From Aplectana chamaeleonis (lineage: Eukaryota > Nematoda > Chromadorea > Rhabditida > Cosmocercidae): 64,000 bases of DNA. Shown one piece after another: positions 10,913 through 21,331 of this stretch. The stretch covers positions 186,001-250,000 of the forward strand of contig JAPDOI010000718.1 in NCBI GenBank assembly GCA_029168955.1, read 5' to 3'. The first letter of the stretch is position 1; each line of letters begins with the position of its first letter. The position numbers and the translations under genes are program-made. Under the pieces are notes generated by a model that was not told the origin of the DNA, did not search any database, and saw nothing but the letters and a program-made list of their open reading frames with translations.

Positions 10913-11996
10913 AGTATCACCCCGCTTCTTAAGTATCACAGGAAGTCTTTGTTGTGACAATGAAATCTTTTGTGGACCCGTCCTTTGCAATTCTCTACTC
11001 TCTAGTGCTCCGTTCTTTCTTTAGGGCTCTAACTAATCCCTGCTCTGCATAAAATACTCTTCTATTTTAGGCTGACCCAACTTTTCACCGGTGACAACCA
11101 TCATGAACATTTCAGTTGGCCTGAAGAAGATATTATTATATCGAAACGTTGCCAATAAATTCATCACGAGTCTTCATCTCCTCAAAAAATTAGCGAATTA
11201 TCATGAAGCTCAGAGAACGATCCATTTTGAATCATCATGAACATGTTCATCCAGCCGGACAACTAGTCCATGTTATAGAATAATGTCACCGAAATACGAC
11301 GTTTTAATGCGTTTTTCGCTGTTTCTTCGTAATTTTGGTAACACTTGGAGGTCAACACATTGTTTTATGTGAAAAACTCGGGAACAAAAATCATCGTGAA
11401 CACTGCATTTAAGACAGCCGTATGAAAATATATGTGATAATACAGAAAAACCGGAGAGCATAAACTGGTGGACGATTTCTGTTATTTGGGCTGTTTGCTG
11501 AAGAACGATGGTAGTTATGCAGCGGATATTCGACAACGATGTGCGAAAGCTACGTCTGCATTCAATTCTCTGACCAAGTGTTTCTGGTCTACACCCATGG
11601 CGAAGGAAGTCAAGTTGCGCGTCTACTTATCCTCTATCCGCCCTACCACGATGTACGGATTGGAGACGTGGGCAGCACCGACGACGAAGATGGAGAGGTT
11701 GGACTGTACGAACGGGAAACTGTTTCGACGTTTGCTTGAATATTTCTGGCCGCGACTGTGCCCCAACGAAGATCTCTACAACGAAATCGACGCCTTACTC
11801 TGGCAAACTGGGGCGTCGACAACAGGTTGATCCGCCCACCATGAGTCACCGCTGGCCAACGCGCCGATATTCGGCGGGGCCGCGGCCGCGAGTCAAGATC
11901 TCGTCGATGTCGAGCTGTTGCACAGCTAACGCTCTAGATACAAGGGAAGTATACGACGCATTTTTCAGGTATGCTGTGAATGATGAAAGCGCAACC

Positions 11997-12032
11997 GGTT
12001 TAATTACCCAAGTTCGCGGTACATTGACACCG
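11997..12032 (+). ncRNA. SL1 spliced-leader-like segment (5' part only)
   Basis: Bases 11997-12014, GGTTTAATTACCCAAGTT, equal the first 18 bases of the 22-base nematode SL1 leader. The similarity continues past the leader: CGCGGTACATTGACAC here against TGAGGTAAACATTGAAAC in the Caenorhabditis SL1 RNA as I recall it, so the source appears to be an SL RNA gene and not a trans-spliced mRNA. The last leader bases (TGAG) are changed to CGCG. No Sm site of the AATTTTTGG kind is visible in the next 100 bases, so this is probably a relic or a divergent copy. An 18-base match is not expected by chance in 64 kb. Confidence 0.6.
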
Positions 12033-12109
12033 CCTAGCATCTGGAGGTCTTGCCTATCCGTTGGTGACCCTAGTGGAGGCTGGGCGACCCAGCTGCGTCG
12101 GGTGTCGTT

Positions 12110-12397
12110 GTGCCGACCGCGACGCGTGTCGGAGTGCCGACCGCGACGCGTGTCGGAGTGCCGACCGCGACGCGTGTCGGAGTGCCGACCGCGACGCGTG
12201 TCGGAGTGCCGACCGCGACGCGTGTCGGAGTGCCGACCGCGACGCGTGTCGGAGTGCCGACCGCGACGCGTGTCGGAGTGCCGACCGCGACGCGTGTCGG
12301 AGTGCCGACCGCGACGCGTGTCGGAGTGCCGACCGCGACGCGTGTCGGAGTGCCGACCGCGACGCGTGTCGGAGTACCGACCGCGACGCGTGTCGGT
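12110..12397. repeat. Tandem array, 12 units of 24 bp
   Basis: Twelve units of GTGCCGACCGCGACGCGTGT plus CGGA are arranged head to tail. Eleven are identical, and the last starts GTACCG and ends CGGT. Each unit has complementary ends (CCGAC and GTCGG) around CGCGACGCGT and could form a small hairpin. The near-perfect identity indicates recent expansion. There are no unique spacers, so this is not a CRISPR array. Confidence 0.98.
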
Positions 12398-13079
12398 GAA
12401 AAGTAGTACCTAAGCTAGATGAAACAGTCCTGTAGGATGTGAACTGCTGCTAAATAGGCCGCTAAACGAAACACATCGAGTTGTCAACAGCCCGACAACA
12501 GGCGGACGTCGCTGGGAAATCGACAGGTCTCAGGCTGACAATACGCGCGATCAACAGGGAGCGGTTTATGAGATGACAACGTATCAACCTGTTGTTGACG
12601 CCCCAGTTTGCCTGAGTACGTCAACGCTTGACACGATGGAGTTGCCAATAGCTCTCAACGCCGTCTTAAGCGGCCACGGAAGGTCGTCTTCGTTTGTTGG
12701 GCATATTTAAAAAAGACCGCCAGATCGTCTTGTTTAACACGCTCTAAATATGCTTCTGAGTCCTGTCTGGAAACGGCCGCCTGGACGTAGGCGAAAGTTT
12801 TGGACAGATGTGGTGAAGGAGGATCTGAAATCACTCGGCATTGAAAGGCAATTCAGGCGCAATGATTCACTCCGCAGGAAGCGCAATAGTGATCAATGAA
12901 TTGGTTGTGTTCGAAATGTGGCTGAGGACCGTGACAAATGAACGCGGCTGATTAGTAACGGCTTTGCATAGGACGGTACATCTCGGTGAAGATGCGGAAT
13001 GACCGCGTCAGGCGAAAGCCAACCGACTAAGTCAGGTAAGTCAAGTCACTACCAGTAGAAATGAATGAATGTAACTTGA

Positions 13080-14110
13080 TTCAGATTTTTCCGCTCTCTT
13101 CAATCCTGTCAATCACTATTCCTCAATTGTTGAGTAAATTTGCAATATCGAAACGTTTGAAGCGTGCTAAAGTGTATATGTTCAAGACGTTTTGCATCAA
13201 TCGGATGTAGAGAGAACCGGCTCTTATTGCAAAGGAGTGCGCCGCAGTATTCTATTTTGCTCGAGGTCATAGAATCTTGAACGGTTCTCCTCTTTTTTTG
13301 TGCACCTTAGCCCGAAAAAATTGTGGGAATCTTATTTTAACTCCGTTGTTAAGAAGCTTGTACACCATGCATACATCAAAAACTTTTCTTCTTGACTCTA
13401 ACATAAACAAGTTGAAGTATTTGATCCTCATGTGGGACCCTGCTCATCCATCTTACGAAAATCCATTTTTCCTTATAAAAAGCTTTCTAGTGGAGTTGTT
13501 GTCACATTTCTCCACTTTCAAAATATCTTTAATGTTGCGCGGATTGAAAAAAGTGATTCCACGTTCCATGTGAGGACGAACGTATGTTTTGTACGCTTTC
13601 AGAAGAGTCGCGGGCGATGCTGTTCATAGTGAACAGATGATACGTGCAAACGTGATCCTTGCTTTGGATATTTTGAATGTGAGCACTGATGACCAACTTG
13701 TGGTTTTACAGAACGCCCAAATCCCTCAATGATACACTCGGAAAAGTATCTTACCCTTTTATAGCATAGTTGTATATCAAATCAGAGCCACCTATCCCAA
13801 ACATAAATTTATGAGGAGCCAAAAGTAATTGCCATTCTTGTGTCCTTTCAGAAATTATATTAATGACATTCTGAATTTCCAACCAATATGCAGTGGGTTT
13901 GATTGTTCTTTATATCTTTAAGTCATCGGCATACTGTTTACACTCTACATTGCTTGTTGCAAAAGTTTTAGGTAGGTCAGCGATGAAAATATTAAACAGC
14001 ACAGGTGAAAGCACCCCACCCTGGGGTACATCGCTGTCTAAACTCTGGATAGATGGTAACTCGCGCAATCCCAAGAATCATAGAAAGACTGAAGTCTGCT
14101 TGCAATAGGG
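13080..14110 (-). pseudogene. LINE reverse transcriptase relic (jockey/CR1-like)
   Basis: Read on the minus strand, 13.90-14.05 kb encodes the reverse transcriptase blocks DVPQGGVLSPVLFN and CKQYADDLKIYKEQ, the second containing the catalytic YADD. Further downstream fragments include TYVRPHMERG and NSTRKLF, which belong to the thumb region of such enzymes. The frames are broken by many stops and shifts, so the copy is old. It is not related in sequence to the RTE fragments. The exact clade is not certain. Confidence 0.75.
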
Positions 14111-15253
14111 TTACAGTTTCACAGGGCAGCAAGCAATCCTATTGAACAGCAGGTATGTGGATGTTACGCCTATCGAGGTGAAGAAAGACGTTCAAATCCC
14201 ATACATTGGCTAGAGCAGGCTACAGAGTACTCTATGATATGATTATAAGTAGCTAAAAGCAATGAACAGCCAGCAATGAACAGCCCATTCATTTTACTAC
14301 TGCACTGGTACCGATGGCAATCATTTTCTGTGCAACTGGTTGCATGCACATGTCAATTTTGTCGAGAAAAATTCAATTTCGTTTTCAGACTTGTGGAAAA
14401 ACCAGAATGAAATTATGAAAATGAGCGCACATTCCTCGCGACGGTGTCCTGATTTACTGACACTCGTCAAGAACCTTGGTAAAACAGAATCGCAGTCTCT
14501 TCACGCTGTATGAGCCGGTCGCCAAATCTAGTCCAGCGAATAGTGGAGACGCGATCATTTTTGGTAAATGGTGCGCTGTTCGCAATACAACTGGCCACCC
14601 AGGTTTTGAATGCAAGCGACAATGGATCTGCGGCCCGTAGAATCACTAGACAAGTTTTTATGACGACGTATATTGTGCCGACGTCGATTCGACTGAGAAG
14701 GGCACCCAGTTATGCACCCCGTGGAGGGGGTTCAGTTCATACTTCTTTATGGAACTACGGAGGGAGGGTGGTCGAGTTCATACTTGTTTACGGAACTGCG
14801 GAGGGGGGGAGTGTAGGGGCCACATTTTGATCACTGTAAGATTTTATGAAGACTCCATCCCGCATACCACTTCCTAAGCCGATTAGGTTCGCGGCCTCAC
14901 AATTGCAAGACAAAGACCAGAGGCTTATTCATTGATTTGGTCATTGTTCAAGTAGACGCGAAAACGTAATGATTATCAAAGCGAAAGAAAACTAATAAAG
15001 TGGAGAATACGGGAAAGGAACGAGCAACAATGAAACAATAACAAGAAGGGACAGGCAACTAACCTCAAAACCGAATCATTCCTACCTCCAGGGTTGGCTC
15101 GCACCAACCAGCAAGAGGTTAAATAGGCCGCCCAACAGATAAGAGTCATTCATCAAGATAACGTTCAAAGTCGCAGTAATTAATTTAGCGTTGAACTAGT
15201 GTGGCTGCACTGTTTGGGCAGGTGTAGAAGAGGCCAAGAGGGCGACCCAAGAA
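14111..15253. other. Intergenic stretch with a short imperfect duplication
   Basis: No gene is recognised. Around 14733-14805 the sequence GTTCATACTT...GGAACT.CGGAGGG occurs twice in tandem, about 47 bases apart. Sequence upstream of the LINE relic may belong to it but carries no recognisable motif. Confidence 0.4.
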
Positions 15254-15561
15254 TATATAGTCTACAGCAATGGAAGTAGGACCTGGTGAGGTTGCGGACT
15301 CGTACTAACATACGGTTGTTTGTTAGTTGTATCACTCATTTTTTCGAAACAGCTGTGTCAGATCGGTGAGTCTGTGTTTTCACAAATACGACTAAATCTG
15401 TGGAAGCAATGAAAACGTGAAAATGTGAAAGTGGAAAAACAAAAACTCACCGATCAATCTCAGTTATTTCGAAAAAATGAGTGATAACACAATCAGACTA
15501 CAGTATGTTAGGAAGGGTCTGCAACCTCACCAGGTCCTTCTTCCATTGCTGTAGACTATAT
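15254..15561. mobile_element. Foldback element with arms of about 140 bp
   Basis: The left arm starts ATATAGTCTACAGCAATGGA at 15254, and the right arm ends with its reverse complement at 15561. Similarity continues through GGACCTGGTGAGGTTGC and TCACTCATTTTTTCGAAA to GATCGGTGAGT. The central loop is short (about 40-50 bases). There is no coding capacity. Confidence 0.85.
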
Positions 15562-17119
15562 TTGTGCTCTTCCAATAACTCGGAGGCTCATAGAACTTCG
15601 AGTTCAAGCGAAAGCCGGAATGGGAATATGTACAGTTGCCGTGGGAATGAGATGGTTCGGCATGATGGCCCTACCCACATTGGGTTGAGAGGAAAGGTAA
15701 CGTTTTAGTCTTCACATCACTGATTACAATAATCTCATATTTCCCCAATCAATGTTTCGTAGAATGAAACAATAAGGTGGTCTAAGCAAGATAGGATAAG
15801 TATCACGCGATCTTCACTTACTCTCATCAAGAAGGAAAGAAGTGTCGCGTACAGAGAAAAAACACTGCTCCTGCCTTTTACTGGTTGATGCTGCCTCAAA
15901 AGATTCCAGAGAACGACATTAATGTTTGGCCAACCCCCGTGTTTTGTAGATGTACATTTCTATCAAACGCAGATAGTTTAACATATATTACCGGTAGACG
16001 TCTGAAACAAAATGTGACGAATAAGCCGAAAGCTGTGTCTCTAATTCGCAGGTGACAACGGTCTCTACGCAATTACACCTCCGAAGTGCAACCTAATTCA
16101 ATGATTGCTCTCAAAGGACTTCATGTAAAAAGCAGGGCTTATTACGTGCTTATCACAATGCTTCAAGCAGCAAAACGACTTCTACTAGAAGGCGAACTAA
16201 AGTCCCTTAGATGAATTGAAATGTACATATATTCCAAAGTGATATCGTCTTTCTGAAGACCGAACAAAACTGTGTGCAGTACATCTACAGGCACTCAACC
16301 TAGATGACGAACGAAGTTTCGATTTTTTGAGGTTTCTGACGAGGAACGTTCAAGACATGTTCAATATATGACCAAATGTTTCAGGCAAGGACGACTAGAG
16401 CCTGTGATGAATGGATGTGATGCTCGAGGATTGATATTTAACCTCGGCAGGATCCTTGTCCCTGTTTATATCTTTACTCGCACGAATGGCAAGTGAGGAC
16501 GTGCACATCGCCATGACCGACTCTTGATGAACCTCTGTATCAGGATGTAAGTTGGTACTTTGACTGCGGCAGGCGCGACGTAGTACGATGGCTGTATTAA
16601 CAGACCAACGTTTCGATATTTTCGCCTTCTTCGGAGTCAAAAAAATCGAATCCAAGTGTAACATCACTCGGCCGAATGTAGTTCTTACCCTACAGAAATT
16701 AAAGACAATACTTCCAAACAATTTGCTGAGAAACATGAGACTGAGGGTGAAACCCTCTCACAGTTCATGGAACATCAGGTTTTCAGACAAGTAATGGCGG
16801 GTGCCGAGAGATCGGTCTCATCTCATTCATGAAGTCACGTGCACTCACTGCGTCGCAATTATGAGTCTCGACGGGAACAAGGAATCGTAGTGGGACACTC
16901 ATAGTAGCTAGAAACTGAATCCATCGAGCTTCCTTCGCTTCAGATCGTGTGGTGTCCCTTATAATCGTTAGGGAGTGAGTCTTCCATTTTTTTGCGGCCG
17001 AGAAATCAATGCACGAGGAACGCTGACAATTACGCTGCGAAACCGCATGGGTGTTCACGGTTGTTAGACATACGGTTCATCTACGCAATCGCGTTCAGTT
17101 CGTAAACTGCACTCTGATT
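15562..17119. other. Intergenic stretch, possible retroelement tail
   Basis: No gene is supported. On the minus strand near 16599-16640 the sequence GAAGAAGGCGAAAATATCGA followed by AACGTTGG resembles the +strand sequence at 11119-11153 (GAAGAAGATATTATTATATC, then GAAACGTTGCC). Such tracts are common near the ends of Penelope-like and other nematode retroelements, but I cannot show a protein. Confidence 0.35.
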
Positions 17120-17400
17120 GAGACGATTATAATTTGCCACCGGCACAAAATTCTCACGGTAAACAAAATTGATGATAACCAGTTGATAAAGGGTTGGGTA
17201 TAAAAAAATTGAGAGCGGTGAGTTTTCATTAACAAACCATCTTTTTCCGGAGGTGAGCAGCTAAAGGTGAACACACTAGGGATTAGGGAAACAGATAGAG
17301 ATTACACGATACTGGGACCTACTCATGGAAAACTCTGGTAAGAAAAACTACTTCACTTCCGTGAGAATTTTGTGCCGGTGGCAAATTATAATCCTGTCTC
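17120..17400 (+). mobile_element. MITE family G, copy A
   Basis: Inverted ends GATTATAATTTGCCACCGGC at 17124 and, reversed, near 17363-17392, including GGCACAAAATTCTCAC. The interior (GATAAAGGGTTGGGTATAAA, ACCATCTTTTTCCGGAGGTG, TACTCATGGAAAAC) matches copy B inside the mariner at 23.95-24.24 kb closely. No protein is encoded. Confidence 0.85.
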
Positions 17401-17606
17401 TGATTGCGAAGCGTGAGGCGGCGCGGTATCGAGGATCTGTGCACATTCGCAGGTGAGGGGAGGCTGGCGAATTGCCAGCTGCTGGGACGACGGCAGCGAA
17501 GGATCGATCAGGGGCGGGGCAGCGCCGGTTGGCAACTTGCCAGCCTCTCCCCGCCTGCGAATGTAAACAGATTCCGAAACCGCGCTGCAACACGCTTTCG
17601 CAATCA
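17401..17606. repeat. Palindromic element next to family G MITE
   Basis: TGATTGCGAAGCGTG at 17401 is matched in reverse by CACGCTTTCGCAATCA ending 17606. An inner pair, ACATTCGCAGGTGAGGGGAG at 17443 and its reverse ending at 17564, extends the arms to about 65-70 bases. It is GC-rich and non-coding. Confidence 0.7.
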
Positions 17607-17650
17607 GTGTGCACTTTGCGGACTGAACGCGATTGCGTAGATAAGCTGTA

Positions 17651-17899
17651 CAGGCCATAAAACGGCCAATGCCTCACCGTCGCCTGCGTACCCCGCGCTG
17701 CGGGACCGCACGTGCGTCGGAAGCAGACGAGTTTTGGCCGCCGCGCGACGTTTCGGCCGCCGCGCGGCGGCTGAAACTCGTCGCGCGGCGGCCAAAACTC
17801 GTCGCGCAGCGGCCGAAACCCGTCTGCTTCCGACGCGCGTGCGGTCGCGCGGCGCGTGGTACACAGTCGACGGTGAGACATTGGCCGTTTTATGGCCTG
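17651..17899. mobile_element. Palindromic MITE with TA duplication
   Basis: Ends are CAGGCCATAAAACGGCCAAT at 17651 and its reverse complement ending 17899, flanked by TA (17649-17650, 17900-17901). Almost the whole 249 bp is an inverted repeat. The centre is built of CGCGCGGCGG-type tracts between copies of TCGTCGCGCGGCGGC. Open frames here on both strands are a result of the GC-rich palindrome. Confidence 0.9.
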
Positions 17900-18268
17900 T
17901 ACACTGATCCGATAGTAAAACAAATTTTGTAGCGGTGGTCAGCTTGCCTAGCCCGTGCAGCTGTTGGAGTATTTTGGGCGCATGATGTGTGAGCAGGGGC
18001 GGACTGATGAGTTCCTTTCATTGCAACGCAGACAAGCTCCGAAACCAATGCCATCCTACACGTGAAGAAGTATTCACGATGATCTTCAGTTTTGAGAGTT
18101 TATGGATCAGCGAATGCTTGACCCCGAGGTAGAGCTGAACTGGCGATGAAATTGGAAGAAACACACCAGGGGCGGCATGCATGAACGCTGCAAAGAAGGT
18201 CAGGGAATCGCTACGCGCCCTATGCGCACAGCGTCGAACCACGACACGTCCCCGAAGTGCATCACGTA

Positions 18269-19865
18269 CAGTACCGTGCGAAAGTCTATTCGTTTTTGTT
18301 TTTCGACCATAACTCATTTGTTAGCAGAGCAATCGGCATCATTTTTGTATCACAACTTCAACACAATGATAGAACAAACACACTACAAAATCATCTCTAA
18401 ACAACACTTACAACCAAAGTTACAAACAAAAAATCAAATTATGACAAAAGAGGCTAATAAAGGATATTATTTTGAAAAATAATAAATACTAAAAAAGGCT
18501 GAAGAGCGCAACGGTACTATGTTTCTGAATAGTATACATCTTGTACTTGGTAGCCATACCGTTGGCATCGATCACCGCCTGACACCGTCTAGGCATAGAG
18601 GCCACAAGTCTGGTGAGACTCGGGACAGGAATAGACTTCCAGGCTTGCTCGAGTTGTGCAAACTTTTCAGTCGCATTTCGATCAGTTTTGCCCTGAAGTG
18701 CCCTCCCGATTCTGCCCAGAGATGTTCGATTGGAGTCAGGTCCGGAGATCGACTCGGCCAGTCCATTACGCGGATGCGGCGCTGGTCGAACCAATCCTTG
18801 ATCAGACGAGAAGCATGTTTCGGATCAGTGTCTTGCTGGAAGACAAACTTCCTACGCATGGCAACTCGCCCAAATGGAAGCATATGGTTCTCCAATATGC
18901 TCTTGTACATCTCCTTATCCATAGTACCTTCTATGCGGTGCAGGGGACCGACACCATTCGCGTGAAAGCAGCCCCACACCATGACAGCGCCTCCACCATG
19001 TTTAACGGTGGGGACCTGATAGCGCGGATGCAGTCTGGAACCTACTGGGCGTCTAACGGGGCTTATTACGTCTCTCCCTATAAGAGTGTACGTGGATTCA
19101 TCTGATCAGATGACTTCAGACCACTGTTGCGGAGTCCAGTGAAGGTGGTCTTTGGCCCACTGCAGACGTGCCTTACGGTTCTTCTCAGAGATCATCGGCT
19201 TCTTGATAGGACGTCGTCCAAATAGGCTTGAATCGCGTAGGCGTCTCTTGACAACATCCACGGAGATCCAAAACAAAATACATTGAAAAATATAGGTCAT
19301 ACACTACGAAAACCAACCTTAACATGATGATGCTCTACGAGCTCCTTGCGGATATCGGGGGCTGCCATCCTCGGATTCGCCTTGCTCATTCTTCTGATGA
19401 GTCGATCTGTTGGAGAAGATGTAAGACGAGGCCTTCCCGTCGATTTCGCTCAAACTGGTTGTTTCAGAGGCTCTTGAATTGCACGAATAGTCACATTGAA
19501 CTGTTGTGCTAGGAATGCTGTCGACAAGCCCATGGATCGGCCTCGGCAGATGGCTTCGCTTTTTGCTTGTGAGAGATTCTTAGAGCCCTGGGGTCTAGCC
19601 ATTTTGCAAATAAGAAATAATAACCATAGGCTGTAAGAAAACGAGAAAAAAACAAATTATAAAAAAAATTGAAATTGGCCAATTATACGAGTTTGGGAAA
19701 AATCAATCATATATATATAGGCCACTTGAAACATATTATCGCTGATATGTGCAACGCATTTAGAATATGTTTCCCCACATGGGAAAAAAATTTCATCCAA
19801 AACGGTTGCGATTTGCAAAAGTTATGGTCAAAAAACAAAAACGAATAGACTTTTGCACGGTACTG
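18269..19865 (-). mobile_element. Tc1-like transposon
   Basis: Inverted ends CAGTACCGTGCGAAAGTCTA at 18269 and reversed at 19865 (there reading CAGTACCGTGCAAAAGTCTA) extend for about 45 bases through TTCGTTTTTG. TA flanks both sides (18267-18268, 19866-19867). It is 1597 bp, normal for Tc1 elements, with one transposase reading frame on the minus strand that is broken by shifts. Confidence 0.95.
18489..19603 (-). pseudogene. Tc1-like transposase, several frameshifts
   Basis: The start ATG is at 19601-19603 (MARPQGSKNLSQAKSEA). The N-terminal helix-turn-helix region includes GLSTAFLAQQFNVT and STGRPRLTSS. The catalytic triad blocks are WSDE, FQQDTDPKH and SPDLTPIEHLWAE, in the usual DDE order with the last two about 34 residues apart. 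Shifts or stops occur near 19450, 19310 and 18790; after the last, the frame continues as GRALQGKTDRN to CQAVIDANGMATKY. The element cannot make its own full transposase as read. Confidence 0.9.
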
Positions 19866-20285
19866 TATATTAGTGTATCGCGGACGTAAATGCACTTTCC
19901 TCTGCAAACTCTACGCGCGCATTTTCTGTCATCCCAGTCGCGCTTGCTTCCCATGAGATGTACGGGATGACCAAAAAGTGCCTGAAAGCGACAGGAATGA
20001 CAAAAAATGTCGCTTGGCGTAGTTAGCTGTAGAAAGTCCATTTACGTCCACGGCACACCAATATACGCCATGCATTTCTCGGCCGTCCCGTGGCTCGACG
20101 CTGCGCGTCTAGGAGGCGGAGCGGCTGCCTGACCTTCTTCGCAGCGCTCATGCATGCCGCCCCAGAAGTACACGAAATCCTGTACTCTGACTCCGCTCCC
20201 ACACTCTTAGTGGAATTGTTTCTTCTGACAACGAAATCTTTTGTGAACCGTCCTCTTGAATCCTCCACTTTCTGTTGCACTCTCG

Positions 20286-21045
20286 CGTCGACGTAGCAAT
20301 GGCCCCGCGAAAGCCCCGCACTGCTGGCCAGCAGGATGGTGGAGTGGAGAGCGCTGCGTAAGGAGCACGTTCACCGGCTCCGAGCTGAGAAACAATAACA
20401 AACACGCGCCATCTACAAGGAGTCAAAGACCCCGTTGCCGGCCTTGTGCACTTAACTTGGTCGCAATTTTGTCTGAAAGTCCTGCGACCTGATCGTGCAA
20501 GGCGACCAGGTCGATACGTAGGGTTCGCATTCGGTAGCGTCGCACAGCGATTGAGTTCTGAAAGAGCACGTGTGGTCTTTGGAAACGGAAAAAGTGCGGT
20601 TGCGTATCTCAACTGTGCATACTGTAGGTGGCCCCATAATCAACGGTGAAGTTGTATTTTCCCTTATTTCTGAGGAATAAACGTCGAAAAACTGTGAGTT
20701 TTTCCCACACACAAACATTATTAATTTACTTGGAGTCTTTACCATGGATATACGGGGAGAGGGACTTTAGGATAAAATCAGAGATGATTGGTGTAATTAT
20801 AAACTCGATAACGCTGTTCGCACCTCGGCTCGCTCGCCAGAAAGTTCCTCCCACCTCGAGAGAGAGCAGACAGCCAAGATCGCGCGGCGGTTTCCGCGCG
20901 GCGAGTTGTGCAGGCTCAATTGCTGTCTCTCGAATTACGATTGGACCACATACGTTAACCGATAAACTGCCAGTATAATAATTACGGGATTGACAGCACA
21001 TGTTTATTGGATTGGCATTCAATAGATATTACATGAACATATATA
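20286..21045. other. Intergenic stretch
   Basis: No gene is recognised. A small hairpin (GCGACCTGATCG...CGACCAGGTCG) lies near 20489-20513. Open frames on both strands across 20.25-20.65 kb carry no known motif. Confidence 0.4.
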
Positions 21046-21331
21046 CTCTGTTTATCTTGAATCGCACAAAACAGTCCACGTTTGTGGAAAACACGCCAAC
21101 AGTCCTCTAATTGGCCCGCTAGTACCGTAGTGTAAGTCCACGACGCGTTCTCGGCAGACCCGGGTGTGCACCCGGTGTGCAGAGCAATCGATTCATCAAT
21201 GCCGTCACTCGGCCACCCATCCTGCCACCCGGGTCTGCCGAGAACGCGCCGAGGACTTACACTACGGCACTAGCGGGCCACTTAGAGGACTATTAACAGA
21301 CCGTGTTCTGTGCAATTCAAGATAAACAGAG
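21046..21331. mobile_element. MITE family H, copy A
   Basis: Ends are CTCTGTTTATCTTGAATCGC at 21046 and reversed (CTCTGTTTATCTTGAATTGC) at 21331, with TA on both sides (21044-21045, 21332-21333). The element is nearly a full palindrome: CCTCTAATTGGCCCGCTAGT, GTTCTCGGCAGACCCGGGTG and their reverses. Copy B is at 26.71-26.98 kb. Confidence 0.95.

Larger units (their letters stand above)
9940..11000 (+). mobile_element. Dispersed element, family B, copy 1, carrying a nested element
   Basis: Two flanks, 9940-10064 and 10913-11000, match two flanks at 18.07-18.17 and 20.16-20.28 kb. The left part starts AAGGCAGTGTTCACGATAAT and runs to GCACCAGAAGTACGCGAAAT. The right part includes GACAATGAAATCTTTTGTGG. 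The copy is split by the family A element at 10065-10912. Outer ends are approximate. No protein is recognised. Confidence 0.65.
11798..12616. mobile_element. Terminal-inverted-repeat element with SL1-like segment and 24-bp array
   Basis: Ends are a 34-bp inverted repeat with two mismatches: CTCTGGCAAACTGGGGCGTC at 11798 and, reversed, CTCAGGCAAACTGGGGCGTC ending at 12616. TA flanks both sides (11796-11797, 12617-12618). Removing the element and one TA restores the order seen in the intact LINE copy at 185-205 (GACGC..TAC.TCAACGC). Inside are an SL1-like segment (11997-12032), a 288-bp array of 24-bp units (12110-12397) and about 190 bp of unremarkable sequence. Long frames across the array are open only because the unit is a multiple of three without stops. 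No transposase is seen, so the element is non-autonomous, probably moved by a Tc1/mariner-type enzyme. Confidence 0.9.
11455..13022 (+). pseudogene. RTE-type LINE reverse transcriptase fragment, interrupted
   Basis: The first part (about 11455-11797) encodes HKLVDDFCYLGCLL, KEVKLRVYLSSIRP and FWPRLCPNEDLYNEIDA. The second part (12619-13022) resumes with the tract corresponding to TRGRCQHL, then GRRRKFW-type and GEDAE-type tail sequence, and ends in AAGTC-rich repeats. An 819-bp inverted-repeat element (11798-12616) splits the two. Apart from that split there are several stops and shifts in the second half. It is the same family as the copy at 1-612, which shows the unsplit order. Confidence 0.85.
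18170..20162. mobile_element. Foldback element with CAG target duplication, split by a Tc1 element
   Basis: Ends are GGGCGGCATGCATGAACGCT at 18170 and the reverse complement ending 20162. Arms match over about 120 bases (AAGAAGGTCAGG, GCGCACAGCGTCGA-type tracts, GCGGACGTAAATG). CAG flanks both sides (18167-18169, 20163-20165), and the unoccupied target ACCAGAAGTACGCG with a single CAG is present in family B copy 1 near 10044. Without the nested Tc1 element it would be about 394 bp. Confidence 0.85.
18066..20285 (+). mobile_element. Dispersed element, family B, copy 2, carrying nested elements
   Basis: Left flank 18066-18169 (TATTCACGATGATCTTCAGT to GAAACACACCAG) and right flank 20163-20285 (CAGAAGTACACGAAATCCTG to CCTCCACTTTCTG) together match copy 1 at 9.94-11.0 kb. 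The copy is split by a foldback (18170-20162), which is itself split by a Tc1-like element (18269-19865). Outer ends are approximate. Confidence 0.65.

Noticed and set aside
12061..12413. Long overlapping frames across the 24-bp array, and a CRISPR-like appearance
   Set aside because: All frames are open only because the unit is 24 bases without stops. There are no spacers between units, and the array sits in a eukaryotic transposon.
17348..17932. Frames of 191 and 87 codons with arginine/alanine-rich sequence
   Set aside because: They cross two GC-rich palindromic elements and are open on both strands because of the inverted structure.
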